Source: a gamma proteobacterium HIMB55
GTDB lineage: Bacteria > Pseudomonadota > Gammaproteobacteria > Pseudomonadales > Halieaceae
Length of the DNA stretch: 64,000 nt
NCBI GenBank assembly: GCA_000227505.4
Contig: AGIF02000001.1
Coordinates: 2,500,035 to 2,564,034 of the forward strand
Reading direction: 5' to 3'
Part shown: positions 25,711 through 34,027 of the stretch, in pieces
Numbering within the stretch: position 1 is the stretch's first letter
How the letters are laid out: each line of letters begins with the position of its first letter
Program-made: the position numbers and the translations under genes
Notes under the pieces: model-generated
What the model saw: only the letters and a program-made list of their open reading frames with translations
Databases searched by the model: none
What the model was told of the DNA's origin: nothing

Positions 25711-27396
25711 ATGAGCAGTGAAGGTTTTGGTGCTTTTGATCACCGCAAGTACCCGATATATCAACCGCTGAAAAAGGCCGATCGCCGTTGGCCGGATCAA
25801 GTTCTGACAAAGGCACCCGAGTGGTGCAGTGTCGATTTGCGTGACGGCAACCAGGCGTTGATTGAACCTATGACTTCTGACAAGAAGCTACGCCTATGGG
25901 AGCTTCTCGTTGACCTTGGATTTAAGCAAATCGAAGTGGGCTTCCCCTCGGCTTCGTCCCATGACTTTGATTTCCTGCGAAAGCTCATCGAAGAAGACAG
26001 AATTCCCAGCGACGTAACCGTACAGGTGCTCACGCAGGCCAGAGAGGAGTTGATTACGCGCACCTTTGAAGCGCTGAAGGGCTGTCGCAGAGCTGTTTTG
26101 CACTTTTATAACAGCACATCCACGGTCCAGCGTGATTATGTATTTGGTCTCGATCGCGCGGGTATTACAGAAATTGCTGTGAACGGAGCTGAACTGGTCA
26201 AATCTGCCGCAGCCAAGTACCCAGAAACTGAATGGGTTTTCGAATATAGCCCAGAGAGCTTCACGGGCACCGAGATGGACTTTGCCGTTGATGTCTGTAA
26301 CGCAGTCATTGATGTCATCAAGCCAACACCCGATAACAAGATGATTATCAATCTGCCGGCGACCGTGGAGGTCAGCACACCGAATATCTACGCCGATCAA
26401 ATTGAGTGGTTCTGCGACAACGTAAATCATCGCGACTCGCTGCTTGTGTCGTTGCATACACACAACGACCGCGGTGGTGCAGTTGCAGCCGGCGAGCTTG
26501 GTTTGCTTGCAGGTGCTGACCGGGTAGAGGGGACGCTGCTTGGTAACGGTGAGCGGACCGGGAATATGGACATCGTCACTATGGCGATGAATATGTACAG
26601 CCAAGGCATCGATCCAGAGCTCGACTTCTCGCAGATGGATGAAATGATTGCGGCCTGCAAAGAGTGCACGCAACTGCCGCTCCATCCCCGTCATCCCTAC
26701 GCTGGAGAACTGGTGTTTACCGCATTCTCCGGAAGCCACCAAGACGCCATCAACAAGTGCTTGGCGCGCCGAGATAGCGATAGTCTTTGGGAGGTGGCTT
26801 ATCTGCCTATTGATCCGGCTGATATTGGCAGGAGTTATCAGGAAGTTATCCGTATCAATAGCCAGTCAGGAAAGGGTGGCGTTGCCTACGTCTTAAACCG
26901 TGATCATGGTCTCGATTTACCGCGCTGGCTGCAGGTCGATTTCAGTGCTTCTGTTCAGGCGCTGGCGGAGCAATCAGAGTCTGAAGTGCAGTCAGACGAC
27001 ATTTACAGTCTCTTTTTGAGTACTTATAAACTAGATGAGCCTGCGCTTAAGGTAGGTAAGTATCAGTTGTCGCGTGACGACACTGTTGATCAGCTTAATG
27101 TTCAAATTGTAGGTCTCGATGGCTCGCCTACACTTTCCGGCCAAGGTGCCGGCGTGGTCGGTGCATTCACCGATGCCATCTCAAAGCAAACAGGACACAA
27201 AATCATTGTTGTTGAATACAGTGAGCACACCTTGGGTTCAGATGGTGACGCTGAAGCCATTTGCTATGTGCAATTAGCGATCGACGGTACGCGCGTGTGT
27301 GGTGTGGGCCGAAGTACAGACATTGTGCACGCTACGATGGGCGCGATCTTGTCAGGTTTGGGTCGCCACAGTAATGCGTATTTAACAGCGGCGTAG
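25711..27396 (+). CDS. leuA: 2-isopropylmalate synthase (long form)
   Basis: A 561-residue enzyme that condenses 2-oxoisovalerate with acetyl-CoA, the first step of leucine synthesis. The TIM-barrel domain has DLRDGNQALIEPM near residue 48 and the metal and catalytic stretch HTHNDRGG with GNGERTGN. A C-terminal LeuA allosteric domain (about 430-555) should give leucine feedback inhibition. The opening (FDHRKYPIYQPL) and length mark the long LeuA type 2 form seen in Pseudomonas and actinobacteria rather than the 520-residue E. coli form. Confidence 0.96.
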   Translation: MSSEGFGAFDHRKYPIYQPLKKADRRWPDQVLTKAPEWCSVDLRDGNQALIEPMTSDKKLRLWELLVDLGFKQIEVGFPSASSHDFDFLRKLIEEDRIPSDVTVQVLTQAREELITRTFEALKGCRRAVLHFYNSTSTVQRDYVFGLDRAGITEIAVNGAELVKSAAAKYPETEWVFEYSPESFTGTEMDFAVDVCNAVIDVIKPTPDNKMIINLPATVEVSTPNIYADQIEWFCDNVNHRDSLLVSLHTHNDRGGAVAAGELGLLAGADRVEGTLLGNGERTGNMDIVTMAMNMYSQGIDPELDFSQMDEMIAACKECTQLPLHPRHPYAGELVFTAFSGSHQDAINKCLARRDSDSLWEVAYLPIDPADIGRSYQEVIRINSQSGKGGVAYVLNRDHGLDLPRWLQVDFSASVQALAEQSESEVQSDDIYSLFLSTYKLDEPALKVGKYQLSRDDTVDQLNVQIVGLDGSPTLSGQGAGVVGAFTDAISKQTGHKIIVVEYSEHTLGSDGDAEAICYVQLAIDGTRVCGVGRSTDIVHATMGAILSGLGRHSNAYLTAA

Positions 27397-27501
27397 TGAT
27401 TGATTATCCGCTATAGAGACAGGCCTAGTTTTAATGCGAGCTAAACCCTTATATGGTGGTACGCGCAGTCACCACCGATAAGGATTTGGGGATACAGCTC
27501 G

Positions 27502-28524
27502 ATGCGGGATCTGTTTTCGAACGCTAGTCAGGACCAACCGAGAGCCAAGCTTAGCGTCTATGAGCCCTCGTTGAGGGATAGTTTCGAATTCCGGGATCTC
27601 ATGCGGAAGGCGGTCCTTTATCTCTCTACGTTGCTGACATTTGGCGCTTTCTTAAATGTGCACAACAGAGGGGAGCCGCACATCGAAATGTGGCTGACGT
27701 TGGCTCCCAGCTGTGTTGCACTGATTGCTGCGGCGCGCCTATCTCCCTCATCCCGTCATTTATTTGCCGGGCTTCATTTGCTCATGGCTATCATGGTTCT
27801 CACTATCTGTGTGCAAGTAGTACACGGGATTAGAGAGCTGCTGTTATGGACACTGCCCTTCTATTTAATTTGGATCATGATGTTGCCTACAACGGTCGTC
27901 GCTATTTTTGGCTTGACCGTTTCCTTGATAACGACTTTTCTCGCAGATGACCATTCGCCGGTACCTACCAACTACATGTTGGCGCTTGCGTCGGCAATGG
28001 TTGTCCATTTCGCTAAAGAACAGTTGAGAAATCATTTGCACCTTGCAGCAAGCGATGCCCTTACGGGTGCACTCAATAGACGGTATCTACTGACACAATT
28101 GAGTGCACGTCGCGCCGATTTCACCCGAGATCAGCGGTTTTCGAGTTTGATGCTCTTTGATGTTGACGGTCTTAAGGAGATAAATGATCGATTTGGGCAT
28201 CGGTTTGGCGACGATACACTCAAATTTATTGTTGAAATTATTCAGCAACGGGTTCGCGCCACGGATGCACTATTCCGTATTGGCGGAGATGAGTTTGCAT
28301 TGATACTTGTCGGTGCTAAAGCGCACGCTGCGCTTAATGTAGCCAACGAAATCCGAGGTCTCATAAGAGACAAAAAGCCCAGCGAGCTACCTGATTTTTC
28401 TATCTCGTTTGGTGTCTGCGCAGTCGACGACTCGTCATCCCCCGAGGATTGGTTGGACTCTGCTGATGAGGCACTCTACGCCGCTAAAAGTAAAGGCGGT
28501 GATACCGCCCAGTTAGCCGCGTAA
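27502..28524 (+). CDS. Membrane-bound diguanylate cyclase (GGDEF)
   Basis: A 340-residue protein with an N-terminal hydrophobic region of about five to six helices (35-175) and a C-terminal GGDEF domain (about 185-338). The active site is intact (RIGGDEF), so it should make cyclic di-GMP from two GTP. The inhibitory I-site RATD lies exactly five residues before GGDEF, implying product feedback. The sensor region matches no domain I recognise. It is followed 15 bases later by a lipoprotein gene and probably shares its transcript. Confidence 0.92.
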   Translation: MRDLFSNASQDQPRAKLSVYEPSLRDSFEFRDLMRKAVLYLSTLLTFGAFLNVHNRGEPHIEMWLTLAPSCVALIAAARLSPSSRHLFAGLHLLMAIMVLTICVQVVHGIRELLLWTLPFYLIWIMMLPTTVVAIFGLTVSLITTFLADDHSPVPTNYMLALASAMVVHFAKEQLRNHLHLAASDALTGALNRRYLLTQLSARRADFTRDQRFSSLMLFDVDGLKEINDRFGHRFGDDTLKFIVEIIQQRVRATDALFRIGGDEFALILVGAKAHAALNVANEIRGLIRDKKPSELPDFSISFGVCAVDDSSSPEDWLDSADEALYAAKSKGGDTAQLAA

Positions 28525-28539
28525 AGGAGTAATTTAGGA

Positions 28540-29412
28540 GTGAAAACGATGCGACTATTTCTGATGCTCCTCATAGTCATGACGCTGGTAGGGTGCTCGG
28601 CTAACCGTCTTCTTTACAACAGAGCTGATACCTTTATTCGGTGGGCCGCAGACGACTACGTGGCCCTAGACCGTGAGCAACAAGCCGCGTTTGATCAGCG
28701 CCTCGATGACTTCCTGGCTTGGCACCGCAGTGAAGAGCTGCCGCGCTATCGAGAGTTTATTGTTACTTCGCTGGGCACTCTTGAAGGCGGGGTTACGCTT
28801 GAGGAGGCTGTTGCGATTTCCGAGGAAATTGACCTCGCTGCCGATCGATTTCAAGCGCAATTTATCGAGCTACTCCTAGCAACGGCAGCGGATCTTTCAG
28901 ACGAGCAGATCCAGGACTTTCTAACGGAGCTTGAACGGAACCAGACCGAGTACGCAGATGCGCGTCTCGTTCGTGACGAGGAGGCGTATTACGCCGACTC
29001 AACCAAAACGATGACAGACTTGGTGAAGCGCTTAATCGGGCGGCTTAATCGCGATCAACGTTCGGAGATAGCGGAACGTAGCAAGGACCTGACACGACTT
29101 GACGGTCTTTGGCACGACGATCGCGCGCGCTGGGGAAGCGCTCTGAGAGTCATACTCGAGGCGAAAGCCCCGGGCTGGCAAGAGGAAGTTCGTAGGCTTG
29201 GAGAAACACGATCAGAGGCTCGAATTCCAGAGTATGTTGCCGGAATAGAGCACAATGGAGACGTTATCCTCGCGCTCCTAGTCGATATCATCAATTCGCG
29301 GACGGAACGGCAAGACCGCCGCATGCGGCGGTTTTTGGAAGGCCTTGTTGATGATATTGATGCGTTAACAGCGGCCGTTGCCGCAGAGCGCTTAGTCGTC
29401 CAGCAGGGATAA
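28540..29412 (+). CDS. DUF6279 family lipoprotein
   Basis: A 290-residue lipoprotein. The signal peptide ends in the lipobox LVGC-S (cysteine near residue 19). The mature part is charged and helical, with repeated acidic/basic segments, beginning [19 protein letters not shown], typical of DUF6279. Function is unknown. Start is GTG 28540 (ATG 28549 also possible), with TTAGGAG nearby. Its 3' end overlaps the convergent ilvD stop by 21 bases. Being beside the diguanylate cyclase suggests an envelope role under the same control, which is inference. Confidence 0.78.
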   Translation: MKTMRLFLMLLIVMTLVGCSANRLLYNRADTFIRWAADDYVALDREQQAAFDQRLDDFLAWHRSEELPRYREFIVTSLGTLEGGVTLEEAVAISEEIDLAADRFQAQFIELLLATAADLSDEQIQDFLTELERNQTEYADARLVRDEEAYYADSTKTMTDLVKRLIGRLNRDQRSEIAERSKDLTRLDGLWHDDRARWGSALRVILEAKAPGWQEEVRRLGETRSEARIPEYVAGIEHNGDVILALLVDIINSRTERQDRRMRRFLEGLVDDIDALTAAVAAERLVVQQG

Positions 29413-31230
29413 GTCTCTTATCGCACCCCGATCCGCACTGGTCACTGTTTTGGCGTAGAACTTCAGCGCTGGGCTGACTTTCCGCGGTCGGTCCTTCGCG
29501 GGCTTAAAGCCTTTTGCCGCTTGCGCGTCACGCCGCGCGTCGAGCTCAGCTTGATCAAGTTGAACGTTGATAGCGCGGTTGGGGATATCAATTAGGATGC
29601 GATCACCGTTTTGTACGAGGGCAATCGCGCCTCCAGCAGCGGCCTCAGGTGAAACGTGTCCAATAGACAACCCTGACGTGCCGCCTGAGAAGCGTCCATC
29701 GGTAATCAGTGCACACGCTTTACCCAGTCCTTTGGATTTGATGTAGCTCGTGGGATAAAGCATTTCCTGCATACCGGGGCCACCACGCGGGCCTTCGTAT
29801 CGGACAACGACAACATCACCGGCTTGTACACGATCTTCGAGAATATCTGCCACTGCGTCTTCTTGGCTTTCACAGACGTGCGCTCTACCCTCGAACACGA
29901 GGAGCTCGTCCTCAACACCCGCTGTTTTTACTACGCAGCCGTCTTCGGCAATGTTGCCAAATAGAACGGCTAAGCCACCCTCCTCGGAGTAAGCGTGCTC
30001 CGCTGAGCGTATGCAGCCACCCTCGCGATCGAGATCGAGTGCAGGCCAACGTGTTGCTTGACTGAATGCTTCTTGCGTGGGGATGCCGGCAGGTCCGGCC
30101 TTAAAGCGTTCCAGCGCAACGGCGTTATCTGTGGTGGTGATATCCCAATTCGCGATGGCCTCACCGATAGTGCCGCTGTGGACGGTGTTGCAATCACTAT
30201 TGAGTCGGCCCGAGCGCGCGAGCTCACCCAGGATTGCAAGAACACCCCCAGCACGATGTACATCTTCCATATGGTAAAGCGGCGTGCTCGGCGCCACTTT
30301 GCAGAGCTGTGGCACATTCCGAGAGAGCGCGTCGATATCGGCCATGGTGAAGTCGAGTTCAGCTTCTTGCGCCGCGGCTAGGAGATGCAAAATGGTATTG
30401 GTCGATCCGCCCATCGCAATGTCCAGACTCATCGCATTCTCGAAGGCGGCGCGATTAGCGATATTGCGAGGCAGCACAGAGTCATCATCTTCAACGTAGT
30501 AGCGTCGAGTAAGCTCAACCACCAATCTGCCAGCCTCTAAAAACAGCGCCTTTCGGTCTGCATGGGTCGCCAGAAGAGAGCCATTGCCTGGAAGACTAAG
30601 TCCCAGTGCTTCGGTCAGGCAGTTCATGGAATTGGCAGTGAACATGCCCGAGCAGGAACCGCAGGTTGGACACGCAGAGCGCTCATAGGCTTCAACTTTG
30701 GCATCGTCTGCACTGCTATCAGCTGCAATAACCATCGCATCCACGAGGTCTAGCTTGTGTTCCGACAAGGCAGTCTTACCGGCTTCCATCGGGCCACCAG
30801 ATACGAAGACCACTGGAATATTTAGTCGCATCGCCGCATTGAGCATTCCGGGTGTGATCTTGTCGCAATTAGAAATGCAGACCATCGCGTCGGCACAATG
30901 TGCATTCACCATGTATTCAACCGAATCGGCAATGATGTCGCGCGACGGTAGGCTATACAGCATGCCGTCGTGTCCCATGGCGATGCCATCATCGACCGCG
31001 ATGGTATTGAACTCCTTGGCAACACCGCCCGCACTTTCGATTTCTCGAGCCACCAACTGGCCAAGATCCTTCAAATGTACGTGGCCGGGAACAAACTGAG
31101 TGAACGAGTTGACGACGGCGATGATTGGCTTCTCGAAGTCACCATCTTTCATGCCGGTTGCACGCCACAGCGCTCGCGCTCCCGCCATATTTCGGCCGGC
31201 GGTGGAGGTTCTAGAACGATACTCGGGCAT
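29392..31230 (-). CDS. ilvD: Dihydroxy-acid dehydratase
   Basis: A 612-residue iron-sulphur enzyme that dehydrates 2,3-dihydroxy acids to 2-oxo acids in valine, isoleucine and pantothenate synthesis. Cluster cysteines are in [10 protein letters not shown] and [19 protein letters not shown]. The family also shows [19 protein letters not shown] near the C-terminus. Length is normal for the E. coli-type enzyme. AGGAGA precedes the ATG. It lies 31 bases downstream of argA on the same strand, so pit, argA and ilvD could be read together. Confidence 0.97.
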   Translation of the reverse strand: MPEYRSRTSTAGRNMAGARALWRATGMKDGDFEKPIIAVVNSFTQFVPGHVHLKDLGQLVAREIESAGGVAKEFNTIAVDDGIAMGHDGMLYSLPSRDIIADSVEYMVNAHCADAMVCISNCDKITPGMLNAAMRLNIPVVFVSGGPMEAGKTALSEHKLDLVDAMVIAADSSADDAKVEAYERSACPTCGSCSGMFTANSMNCLTEALGLSLPGNGSLLATHADRKALFLEAGRLVVELTRRYYVEDDDSVLPRNIANRAAFENAMSLDIAMGGSTNTILHLLAAAQEAELDFTMADIDALSRNVPQLCKVAPSTPLYHMEDVHRAGGVLAILGELARSGRLNSDCNTVHSGTIGEAIANWDITTTDNAVALERFKAGPAGIPTQEAFSQATRWPALDLDREGGCIRSAEHAYSEEGGLAVLFGNIAEDGCVVKTAGVEDELLVFEGRAHVCESQEDAVADILEDRVQAGDVVVVRYEGPRGGPGMQEMLYPTSYIKSKGLGKACALITDGRFSGGTSGLSIGHVSPEAAAGGAIALVQNGDRILIDIPNRAINVQLDQAELDARRDAQAAKGFKPAKDRPRKVSPALKFYAKTVTSADRGAIRDLSLLDD

Positions 31231-31261
31231 GTTGCTTCTCCTGTGGTCGCGAACAGCGCTA

Positions 31262-32515
31262 TTAGACTGCGCGTATCAGCGTATTTGAATTTCGATCTCG
31301 AGACGACTTTGCCTGCTCAGTAGCTGGCAGTGTGGTTTGCTCGACGGGTTGAAAGCCCAATTCGCGGAACCAATGTCCGGTCTGTGTAGTACGCACGTAG
31401 ACCTGTTTTAGGTGCAGTTCTTGTGCGGCTTCAACAAGCTTCTCGATAAGGCGCTCGCCGTGTCCCGAGTCTCTGTAATCCGGGTGGGTGGCTACGCAAG
31501 CAATTTCGCCAATGGCATCGTCAGGGTTTGGGTACAGCGCCGCGCAGGCGATGACCCGGCTGTCCTTGGTAATCACCGTGAAATGATCGAGGTCTGCCGC
31601 AACTTGCTCATTAGAGCGCTCGACGAGAATGCCTTCTTGTTGGAGCGGCCTGATCAGCTCGAGGATACCTGCGAGATCATGGCTCTGTGCAGTCACCATT
31701 TGTTCGTATTCATCAGACGAGATAAGCGTGCCGGCGCCGTCGTGTGTGTAAAGCTCTTTGATCAATCCGCCATCACAGCTGTAGCTGACAAGGTGAACCC
31801 TTGGCACACCGTCGTCGCAGGCATCGCATGCAAGTGTGATGTTGGCGCCCATGCCACTCTCTGCCTGAGCACTGTAGCAGCGTGCGTCTTCAACTGTGAG
31901 CTGCCTCATCAGTGAACCGTCGTCCCGCGCAACACCCTCGTGCTCAGACATCACGATCAGTTTTTCAGCAGCGAGGCTGCGGGCAACGACGCGCATAAGC
32001 TCCAATGCGTTGACGGCAAATATATCGCCGGCGGGCGAATGCCCTGTGGCAGACAATAAGCATATGGCCGCACCATCTAGCGCGTGGGTTATCCCCGCGA
32101 CATCAACCTGGCGAACAACACCCAATGCGCCGTGGTCTATTCCCCGGAGCACGCCTGCAGGGCGGGCTGTTACAAAGTTACCGCTAATAACCCGCAATTT
32201 TGCGTTGTGAAGTGGCGAGTTTGGCAACCCCATTGAGAACATACGTTCAATCTGACTGCGCTCGAATGCAATGTCAGCGAGGATGTTTGCCATCGCATCT
32301 TGCGCTATGGGCGCATTCTCGAGATCAGCTTGTTCGTGAACGATTACCAAGCGCATACCAAGCGATTGCATCAGCGCAAGATCGTGCACAACATTGATGA
32401 AGTTGGCTTGAGCGACGGCGCCAGCTCTGAGGCCAACGACGACGGTGGTGCCGCGATGTGTGTTGATATACGGAGCCGTATTTCGGAACCAATCGATGGT
32501 GTCAGTATTGCTCAT
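31262..32515 (-). CDS. argA: N-acetylglutamate synthase ArgA
   Basis: A 417-residue enzyme that acetylates glutamate with acetyl-CoA, the first step of arginine synthesis. An amino-acid-kinase-like domain (about 20-265, [13 protein letters not shown] at its start) gives arginine sensing. A C-terminal GNAT domain (about 290-415, [19 protein letters not shown]) is catalytic. I chose ATG 32515, which has GGAG about 11 bases upstream and gives the family start [12 protein letters not shown]. The frame runs open upstream, but that part overlaps the end of the pit gene. Confidence 0.94.
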   Translation of the reverse strand: MSNTDTIDWFRNTAPYINTHRGTTVVVGLRAGAVAQANFINVVHDLALMQSLGMRLVIVHEQADLENAPIAQDAMANILADIAFERSQIERMFSMGLPNSPLHNAKLRVISGNFVTARPAGVLRGIDHGALGVVRQVDVAGITHALDGAAICLLSATGHSPAGDIFAVNALELMRVVARSLAAEKLIVMSEHEGVARDDGSLMRQLTVEDARCYSAQAESGMGANITLACDACDDGVPRVHLVSYSCDGGLIKELYTHDGAGTLISSDEYEQMVTAQSHDLAGILELIRPLQQEGILVERSNEQVAADLDHFTVITKDSRVIACAALYPNPDDAIGEIACVATHPDYRDSGHGERLIEKLVEAAQELHLKQVYVRTTQTGHWFRELGFQPVEQTTLPATEQAKSSRDRNSNTLIRAV

Positions 32516-32532
32516 TTGACTGTTCGCTCCGA

Positions 32533-33798
32533 TTAGCCGAGCAATGCGTTGAGCAGGAAATAGAAACTGATTGAGAGAACTGCTGCGATTGGCAGTGTAA
32601 CGAGCCACGACCCAACGATTTGTTTGACGACTTCAAAGTCCACTACCGCGGTTCCGCGCGCTAGACCGACGCCTAGCACCGCGCCAACTAGGGTATGCGT
32701 TGTTGAAATAGGTAGCCCTGTTCCGGAGGCGATGACAACTGTGCCTGCTGCGCCCAGTTCTGCCGCAAAGCCACGGCTTGGTGTGAGTTCAGTAATTTTT
32801 GAGCCAATTGTTCCGATGACGCGCCAGCCATAGGTGGCAAGGCCAAGAACAATGCCTGCGCCGCCAATCAATAAGACCCACCAAGGCATGCCAGATTTCG
32901 CTGCAATAGCCCCACCGTCTTGCACGGTTTGCACAACTGCAGCGACGGGACCAATTGCGTTGGCTACGTCGTTGGATCCGTGTGCAAAGGCCATCCCGCA
33001 GGCGGTGAAAATCATCAAAATGCCGAAGATGCCCTCGATGCCTAAATTCGCGTTGCTCGCCAGTTGTCGACGGACGAAGAAGCCACCCGCTGCTGCGACT
33101 AATAGGCCAATCAATGCAGAAAGCAGCGCTGAGTCGATAAACGCTGACCCCGTTCCAAGGTCAATATCGATGCCCACGTGCTTGAGACCCTTAAGCATCG
33201 TGACCATTGAGATCATGAAGCCGACCATCCACATATAAACGGGGACCCATCGTGCTGCGCTGGCACGGGCATCGCTCGAATTAAGCACAAGTGCCTCTAC
33301 GCTCTTATACAGGCACCAGGCAATACTGCCGGCAAGAAGCGGTGATACCACCCAGCTAGCTGAGATTTCGCCGACCTTACCCCAGTTAACAGCATCGACT
33401 GACACAACAACTGCCGAGAACCCGACAATGGCTCCAACAATAGAGTGTGTTGTCGACACGGGCCAGCCACGGTTGCTCGCGACGAGCAGCCAGGTTGCTG
33501 CTGCCAGTAGGGCGGATAACATCCCAAGTACAAACTTATCGGGTATCGCTTCAAACAGGGCCGGGTCGATGATGCCCTTTCGGATGGTACTCGTGACCTC
33601 GCCACCGGCTAGAAAAGCACCCAGAAATTCAAATACGGCAGCAATGATGATTGCTTGCTTGAGCGTTAGGGCGCCAGAGCCAACAGAGGTCCCCATCGCA
33701 TTGGCAACGTCATTGGCTCCGATGCCCCAGGCCATGAAGATGCCGAAACCCAGCACTAGAAACAATATGATCCCGCTGTTAGCGGCGAGCATTTCCAT
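32533..33798 (-). CDS. Low-affinity inorganic phosphate transporter (Pit family)
   Basis: A 421-residue inner-membrane carrier of the PiT family with about ten helices. The duplicated signature is complete: GANDVANAMGTSVGSGAL near residue 27 and HGSNDVANAIGPVAAV near 275. It moves phosphate, usually as a metal-phosphate complex with protons. AGGA precedes the ATG. Many bacterial pit genes follow a DUF47 (PhoU-like) gene; none is present here, and the next gene upstream is the divergent glnE. Confidence 0.93.
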   Translation of the reverse strand: MEMLAANSGIILFLVLGFGIFMAWGIGANDVANAMGTSVGSGALTLKQAIIIAAVFEFLGAFLAGGEVTSTIRKGIIDPALFEAIPDKFVLGMLSALLAAATWLLVASNRGWPVSTTHSIVGAIVGFSAVVVSVDAVNWGKVGEISASWVVSPLLAGSIAWCLYKSVEALVLNSSDARASAARWVPVYMWMVGFMISMVTMLKGLKHVGIDIDLGTGSAFIDSALLSALIGLLVAAAGGFFVRRQLASNANLGIEGIFGILMIFTACGMAFAHGSNDVANAIGPVAAVVQTVQDGGAIAAKSGMPWWVLLIGGAGIVLGLATYGWRVIGTIGSKITELTPSRGFAAELGAAGTVVIASGTGLPISTTHTLVGAVLGVGLARGTAVVDFEVVKQIVGSWLVTLPIAAVLSISFYFLLNALLG

Positions 33799-34027
33799 GT
33801 TGTCGTCCTACCGGGTTAGTTTCTCTTAGGTTATTGAGCGTTTGTTGCAGGACTATTGCAGTAAATTCATCACTGCACCCCGCCCGCCGGGCAGAGTATA
33901 TTCGGACTTAGTTTGTGTTCATACCCTTTGTATTTGGATGCTTGGACCGCTAGACGCCCTTAGAATCACCTCGAAGCGGAGGCAGGCATGTGAACGCAGA
34001 TGGCTGGGGGGATCGATAGAGATATCA

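Noticed and set aside
25894-26742. A 282-codon minus-strand open frame inside leuA
   Set aside because: Its composition (rich in His, Cys and Ile) and lack of any domain make it a shadow of the leuA codons; leuA itself has full family signatures.
33842-34027. 62-codon N-terminal extension of glnE
   Set aside because: It begins with TTG, lies in the divergent promoter region of pit, and GlnE homologues begin near ATG 34028.
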